Shown: one piece after another, positions 5,274 to 8,462 of the stretch
How positions within the stretch are numbered: the stretch's first letter is position 1
How the letters are laid out: each line of letters begins with the position of its first letter
DNA from: Flavobacteriales bacterium
GTDB lineage: Bacteria > Bacteroidota > Bacteroidia > Flavobacteriales > Crocinitomicaceae
Assembly: GCA_947375085.1 (NCBI GenBank)
Contig: CANCEQ010000133.1
Span: forward strand, 1 to 8,462
Length of the DNA: 8,462 nt
Direction: 5' to 3'
Made by a program: the position numbers and the translations under genes
Notes under the pieces: generated by a model
Told to the model about the DNA's origin: nothing
The model's database searches: none
Seen by the model: only the letters and a program-made list of their open reading frames with translations

Positions 5274-7283
5274 ATGATTCGCTTTAACATAATATTTATA
5301 TTGCTTCTTTTCTCAAATAGTTTGAATTCACAAACTAGAGAAATGCTGCATGTAAAATCATTTTATTATGACGTAGATAATTTTAGTTTAACTGCAGAAT
5401 CGATGATTGTTTTAAAAGATTTTGTAAATGAAGTAAAAACAAAACCTATTGAAATTATCGAAATAGTTGGTTATGTTGAAAAAACAGGCTCACCCGTTTA
5501 CAATCAAATTCGATCAAAAAAACGTATGAATTCAATTAAAGGTTCAATAGATTCTGCTATTGTAATTCATCAGTATAGACCAGAAAATTTAGAATATCCT
5601 CCTGCATTTTTATACTCTTATTCAGATGGATTTAACTGGAGAAGAGTTGATATTAAATATAGATACAAAGATCCTGTAATACTTTTACCTACAAAAGACT
5701 ATCAGTCTGAAGATCCTTTTTACACTAAAACAGTTGAGCCTGAAATAAATACTCCGATTGAAAAACCTGACATTTATACTAAAACAATTCAGGTTGAAAC
5801 CGAACTTACCGAAATTAAAAACGAACCCGTTTCATCAGATATTGATTCAATTGATTACAAGCAGATTGCTAAGAAATATGAAACTAAAACAAAAATTGAA
5901 AAAGAAAGTTTAGAAGGAGTTACATCTACTAGAATTTTCCCATCTGATTATCTAATAGTTAGAGAAGAAAAAAAAACGAACTATGAACAACATGGAAAAA
6001 TAAAATCAGATACTTCTACAATTTCATCAAAACCAATTAAAATAAAACAAGAAAATAAAAAATTGGAAGAAAATAAAAAAGATACAATTGTTGATCATGT
6101 AAAACCAATTAAAATTCCTGATAAAGAAGAAGTTTTTGAAAAAACAGAATCAGATCTAAAACCCTTAGATAAAAATGAAAAAATATCTATCGAAGGAAAA
6201 TCTCAGGAAGAAATAGACAAAATGGTTATACGTGAAAAATCAGCAAAACAAAGAAAACCAAACACTCAACTTCACCCTGACCTAGGGTCTAGACTTTCAA
6301 AAATTAAAATAGAAGATCTTGACAAATCCATTATTTTGTTAAGTATGAATTTACAATTTGAAGGTGATCAACCAATAATAACACCTGCATCTTTAGCCGA
6401 GATGAATGACTTGTTTTATTTTTTAAGTAAAAACAATGCAGTTGATGCATTTATTAGAGGACACGTTTGCTGTGGAGATGAAATGCCACTGAGCAAAAAA
6501 AGAGCAAAACTTGTTTATACTGAATTAGTTGATAGAGGAATAAATCCAGAAAGATTAAGGTATCAAGGATTTAGTAATACATTACTTTTAGTTCAACCAG
6601 AACTTACAGAGTATGACAGAAGTAGAAATCGTCGAGTTGATATCATATTTTCCAAAAATAATATCAGAAGTAATGATCCTGTTTTGGTTAATAACAAACC
6701 TAAAGTTGATTCTTCAAATGTTGTTGATACCGTTGTAACAGTTTTTAAACCTAATCAACCACTTCAAATATTAATGGAAGAAGATGGAAATGCTGAACTT
6801 AATACAGCCGGAAAATCTCAAGATCAAATAGATAATCTATTGGTCAGAGAAAAATCCTCAAAATTCACTAAAAACAAACGTTATAGTGACATGGAAAAAA
6901 AATTAAATACAATTAATGTTCAAAATTTAAACCACTCAGTTGCATTAGTAATTATGGGGTTGGAATTTGAGGACACTGAGCCTATTATAAATGACAGTTC
7001 TTTAAAAGAAATGAACGATTTATTTAATTTCTTAAATCAAAACAAAGAAGTCAACGCTTTTATACGTGGGCATGTTTGTTGTGGAAATGATATGAAACTC
7101 AGTAAAAAAAGAGCTAAATATGTATATTCGGAATTAATAAAAAAAGGTATCGATAGTAATCGTTTACGCTATGAAGGATTCAGCAATAATCTTTTATTAG
7201 TAAGTCCTGAAAGAACTGAAGCTGATAGAGAAAAAAATAGAAGAGTTGATATTATCTTTTCAATAAAATCTAAAACAGAATAA
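5274..7283 (+). CDS. Secreted protein with three OmpA-like domains (one degenerate, two tandem duplicates)
   Basis: 669 aa, exported by a signal peptide (hydrophobic core residues 5-16, likely cleavage before Q20; no lipobox Cys). OmpA-like domains normally anchor envelope proteins to peptidoglycan. Domain 1 (about 25-130) is degenerate: GYVEKTG at 66-72 replaces GHTDxxG, SKKR at 81-84 matches the LSxxRA helix, and NWRRVDI at 121-127 matches the closing NRRVxI strand. A 170-residue Lys/Glu/Pro-rich, probably disordered linker follows, with near-repeats YTKTVEPE/YTKTIQVE and KPIKIKQE/KPIKIPDK. Domains 2 (about 345-460) and 3 (548-664) are clear OmpA-like folds. Each is preceded by GKSQ..ID and REKS, and carries RGHVCCG (395-401, 598-604), LSKKRAK and NRRVDIIFS. 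They match at 73 of about 115 positions by hand count. The usual Asp of GHTD is Cys in both. The gene is divergent from marR. Peptidoglycan binding is plausible but not certain. Confidence 0.88.
   Translation: MIRFNIIFILLLFSNSLNSQTREMLHVKSFYYDVDNFSLTAESMIVLKDFVNEVKTKPIEIIEIVGYVEKTGSPVYNQIRSKKRMNSIKGSIDSAIVIHQYRPENLEYPPAFLYSYSDGFNWRRVDIKYRYKDPVILLPTKDYQSEDPFYTKTVEPEINTPIEKPDIYTKTIQVETELTEIKNEPVSSDIDSIDYKQIAKKYETKTKIEKESLEGVTSTRIFPSDYLIVREEKKTNYEQHGKIKSDTSTISSKPIKIKQENKKLEENKKDTIVDHVKPIKIPDKEEVFEKTESDLKPLDKNEKISIEGKSQEEIDKMVIREKSAKQRKPNTQLHPDLGSRLSKIKIEDLDKSIILLSMNLQFEGDQPIITPASLAEMNDLFYFLSKNNAVDAFIRGHVCCGDEMPLSKKRAKLVYTELVDRGINPERLRYQGFSNTLLLVQPELTEYDRSRNRRVDIIFSKNNIRSNDPVLVNNKPKVDSSNVVDTVVTVFKPNQPLQILMEEDGNAELNTAGKSQDQIDNLLVREKSSKFTKNKRYSDMEKKLNTINVQNLNHSVALVIMGLEFEDTEPIINDSSLKEMNDLFNFLNQNKEVNAFIRGHVCCGNDMKLSKKRAKYVYSELIKKGIDSNRLRYEGFSNNLLLVSPERTEADREKNRRVDIIFSIKSKTE
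6195..6653 (+). repeat. OmpA-like repeat unit, copy 1 (intragenic)
   Basis: Encodes residues 308-460: a GKSQ lead-in helix followed by an OmpA-like domain. Copy 2 begins 615 nt further on. The protein is strongly conserved between copies, but codons differ at many synonymous positions (for example AGA GGA CAC against CGT GGG CAT for Arg-Gly-His). The duplication is therefore old and held by selection on the protein. Confidence 0.8.
6810..7265 (+). repeat. OmpA-like repeat unit, copy 2 (intragenic)
   Basis: Encodes residues 513-664, collinear with copy 1 with a net 1-2 residue length difference. The 52-residue linker between the units (461-512) is Asn/Val/Asp-rich and not clearly related to the long linker before copy 1. 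Confidence 0.8.
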
Positions 7284-7523
7284 TCATCGTTCAATTAATT
7301 TATTCCATTCTTTTTCGGAAAAAACAATAAACAATCCATTTAAACAATTCAACATATCTTGGATTCGAAGTATTTCAGGGTATTGTTCTGCAACAGTTTT
7401 ATGGAGTATTTTTTTAGAACCTATTAATTGAATTTCTTCGAAATTTCGTTCATCTAAAATTTTATAAAATGCTTTTTCATTACTTAACTTTCTGAATTGA
7501 GGAAAGAGATTATCTTTGTTCAT
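7284..7523 (-). CDS. Hypothetical protein, 79 aa
   Basis: Small protein without signal peptide or membrane segment. The N-terminus (MNKDNLFPQFRKLSNEKAFYKI) and the later segment FEEIQLIGSKKILHKTVAEQYPEILRIQDML look like a compact alpha/beta fold with a basic middle. I recognise no named family. I have a vague recollection of similar short genes next to nth in flavobacteria, which I cannot confirm. Its TGA directly abuts the TAA of the OmpA-like gene, and its ATG is 35 nt from the divergent nth ATG. A one-mismatch -7 element (TAAAATTG, minus strand of 7531-7538) lies 7 nt upstream of its ATG. It fills its interval exactly and has a coherent sequence, so I regard it as a real gene. Confidence 0.7.
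   Translation of the reverse strand: MNKDNLFPQFRKLSNEKAFYKILDERNFEEIQLIGSKKILHKTVAEQYPEILRIQDMLNCLNGLFIVFSEKEWNKLIER
7511..7518 (+). promoter_or_regulatory. Candidate -7 element for nth
   Basis: TATCTTTG is an exact TAnnTTTG match 40 nt before the nth ATG. It lies within the first codons of the divergent 79-aa gene. The -33 region at 19-nt spacing lacks TTG; a TTG occurs only 11 nt upstream. This predicts a leader of about 35 nt. Confidence 0.35.
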
Positions 7524-7558
7524 AAGGATTCAATTTTACACGAAATTAAACAGAATAT

Positions 7559-8203
7559 ATGTTAAAGAAAGAAAAAGGTATCTATATCATTAATGAATTA
7601 GAAAAATTATATCCTGAAACACCAGTTCCTTTAGATCACTCTGATGCATATACTTTATTAATTGCTGTTTTGTTATCTGCTCAATGTACAGATATAATGG
7701 TTAATCGTGTTACTCCCTCTTTATTTAAATTGGCGAATAATCCTTTTGACATGATCAAACTAACTCCAGATGAAATCAGAGAAATAATAAGACCTTGTGG
7801 ATTATCTCCTAAAAAATCTCACGCAATCTACAACTTATCTCACATTCTGATTGATAAATACAATGGTGAAGTTCCAGAAGAAATGGAATTATTAGAAGAA
7901 CTACCTGGGGTTGGTCATAAAACAGCATCAGTAGTTGTTTCGCAAGCTTTTGGTGTCCCTGCATTTCCTGTTGATACACATATACATCGTTTATTAATTC
8001 GTTGGGGAGTAACAAAAGGGAAAAATGTTGTAGAAACTGAAAAAGACGCAAAAAAACTTTTCCCTCGAGAATTATGGAATAAATTACATCTCCAAATTAT
8101 CTTTTATGGAAGAGAATACTCTCCAGCAAGAAACCCTAAATATGATGTTGATTTTATAACTCGTACAATTGGCATAAAAGCTGCAATTATGGAATTAAAA
8201 TAG
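7559..8203 (+). CDS. nth: Endonuclease III (base-excision DNA glycosylase/AP lyase), lacking the iron-sulfur cluster
   Basis: DNA repair enzyme that removes oxidised pyrimidines and cleaves the abasic site. At 214 aa it is close to the 211 aa of E. coli Nth. LLIAVLLSAQCTD (33-45) is the conserved early helix. The helix-hairpin-helix LPGVGHKTASVV (115-126) carries K121, the Schiff-base lysine equivalent to E. coli K120. VDTHIHR (138-144) carries the catalytic Asp D139, equivalent to D138. Both catalytic residues are intact, so bifunctional activity is expected. The C-terminus is odd: after YGRE the four cluster cysteines of the C-x6-C-x2-C-x5-C pattern are replaced (S188, Y195, D198 and no fourth Cys), and the only Cys residues are C43 and C80. 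The reading frame is intact, so this is not a frameshift. I believe other flavobacterial Nth proteins show the same loss, but cannot check here. Confidence 0.93.
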   Translation: MLKKEKGIYIINELEKLYPETPVPLDHSDAYTLLIAVLLSAQCTDIMVNRVTPSLFKLANNPFDMIKLTPDEIREIIRPCGLSPKKSHAIYNLSHILIDKYNGEVPEEMELLEELPGVGHKTASVVVSQAFGVPAFPVDTHIHRLLIRWGVTKGKNVVETEKDAKKLFPRELWNKLHLQIIFYGREYSPARNPKYDVDFITRTIGIKAAIMELK

Positions 8204-8231
8204 GTTAAGTTGTATATTTAATACCTTTTTT
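8202..8231 (+). terminator. Weak possible intrinsic terminator after nth
   Basis: AGGTTAA (8202-8208) can pair with TTA-AT-ACCT (8218-8226), giving a 7-bp stem with a 2-nt bulge followed by six T residues. It overlaps the nth stop and the tail of the opposing gene. The stem is short and AT-rich, so support is limited. Confidence 0.25.
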
Positions 8232-8462
8232 AAGAACAATATAGGAATTATTAAAAAGCTTAACAATTACTGAAGAACCGTAAATATCATAACTCGATTC
8301 ATTCTGATTGGTAATTTCATAATTTTTCCCATCAACAAATGCACTTACTCCTCCCATTATATTTCGATAAACAAACACATTGTTTTTTAATTGATAATCA
8401 GTTGGTAAGAAATTACATATTTTCGTTTTTTCATTGTTTACATAGGTATACAAATAACTATT
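8205..8462 (-). CDS. C-terminal part of a beta-repeat protein, unknown function (cut by window edge)
   Basis: The frame is open to the right edge (residues NSY precede the first possible TTG start at 8453), so this is the last 85 codons of a longer gene, not a small gene starting at that TTG. The visible part alternates short hydrophobic strands with polar turns. VNNEKTKICNF / YQLKNNVFVYRN / VSAFVDGKNYEI / YDIYGSSVIVKLFNN / YIVLKKGIKY suggest about 35-40-residue beta repeats, as in beta-propeller-like extracellular proteins of Bacteroidota. That assignment is inference from periodicity only. The TAA is 1 nt from the nth stop, tail to tail. Signal peptide and length cannot be judged. Confidence 0.65.
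   Translation of the reverse strand, partial: NSYLYTYVNNEKTKICNFLPTDYQLKNNVFVYRNIMGGVSAFVDGKNYEITNQNESSYDIYGSSVIVKLFNNSYIVLKKGIKYTT

Noticed and set aside
5261..5287. An 8-codon upstream frame (ATG at 5261) overlapping the OmpA-like start
   Set aside because: It lies at or before the predicted transcription start, so it probably is not on the mRNA; no further support.
7809..8051. Minus-strand open frame of 80 codons inside nth
   Set aside because: It is antisense to the helix-hairpin-helix and catalytic region of a well-supported gene.
8084..8203. Frameshift or truncation of nth explaining the missing cluster cysteines
   Set aside because: The C-terminal frame reads through sensible residues (YGREYSPAR, then a short helix) to a normal stop at family-typical length, so the loss looks natural.
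8205..8453. A complete 82-codon gene starting at TTG 8453
   Set aside because: The frame stays open to the window edge upstream of that TTG and the repeats appear truncated, so it is better read as the 3' end of a longer gene.

Overview
The window is AT-rich chromosomal DNA from a member of the Bacteroidota, most probably a flavobacterium. Four things point there: promoter elements of the Bacteroidota type (TAnnTTTG, in one case exactly 19 nt from a TTTG), short A-rich leaders mostly without Shine-Dalgarno sequences, secretion signals ending in S-Q, and an outer-membrane protein with a carboxypeptidase-like domain, a plug and a beta-barrel of the type common in this phylum. Nothing resembles an insertion sequence, prophage, CRISPR array, rRNA or tRNA gene, and there is no obvious base-composition break.

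Layout, left to right: (1) the 5' end of fabG (fatty-acid synthesis) on the minus strand, running off the left edge; (2) a tRNA-dihydrouridine synthase on the plus strand, meeting tail to tail a 161-residue helical hypothetical protein on the minus strand; (3) a short region with outward-facing promoter-like elements and a probable 47-codon gene on the plus strand that was not obvious at first sight; (4) a minus-strand two-gene operon, a MarR-family regulator followed 2 nt later by an 821-residue TonB-dependent-receptor-like outer membrane protein; (5) a divergent plus-strand gene for a 669-residue secreted protein with three OmpA-like domains, two of them a clear tandem duplication; (6) a 79-residue hypothetical gene on the minus strand, divergent from endonuclease III (nth); (7) the 3' end of a probable beta-repeat protein on the minus strand, running off the right edge.

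The most coherent unit is the envelope block at about 2.2-7.3 kb. The regulator's promoter is a near-ideal Bacteroidota promoter whose 19-nt spacer contains a perfect 12-bp palindrome (TTACCTAGGTAA). This suggests that the MarR protein represses its own operon, and with it the outer-membrane receptor, until a ligand or oxidant releases it. The OmpA-like protein is transcribed away from the same intergenic region and may share the control, but its own promoter element lies about 85 bp from the palindrome.

Other points of interest are an endonuclease III with no iron-sulfur cluster cysteines, OmpA-like domains whose peptidoglycan-contacting Asp is replaced by a Cys-Cys pair, and four convergent gene pairs whose stop codons are separated by only 0-2 nt. 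I did not find a clear new multi-gene defence or metabolic system. Most of the window is ordinary core genome, and the findings are specific local oddities.
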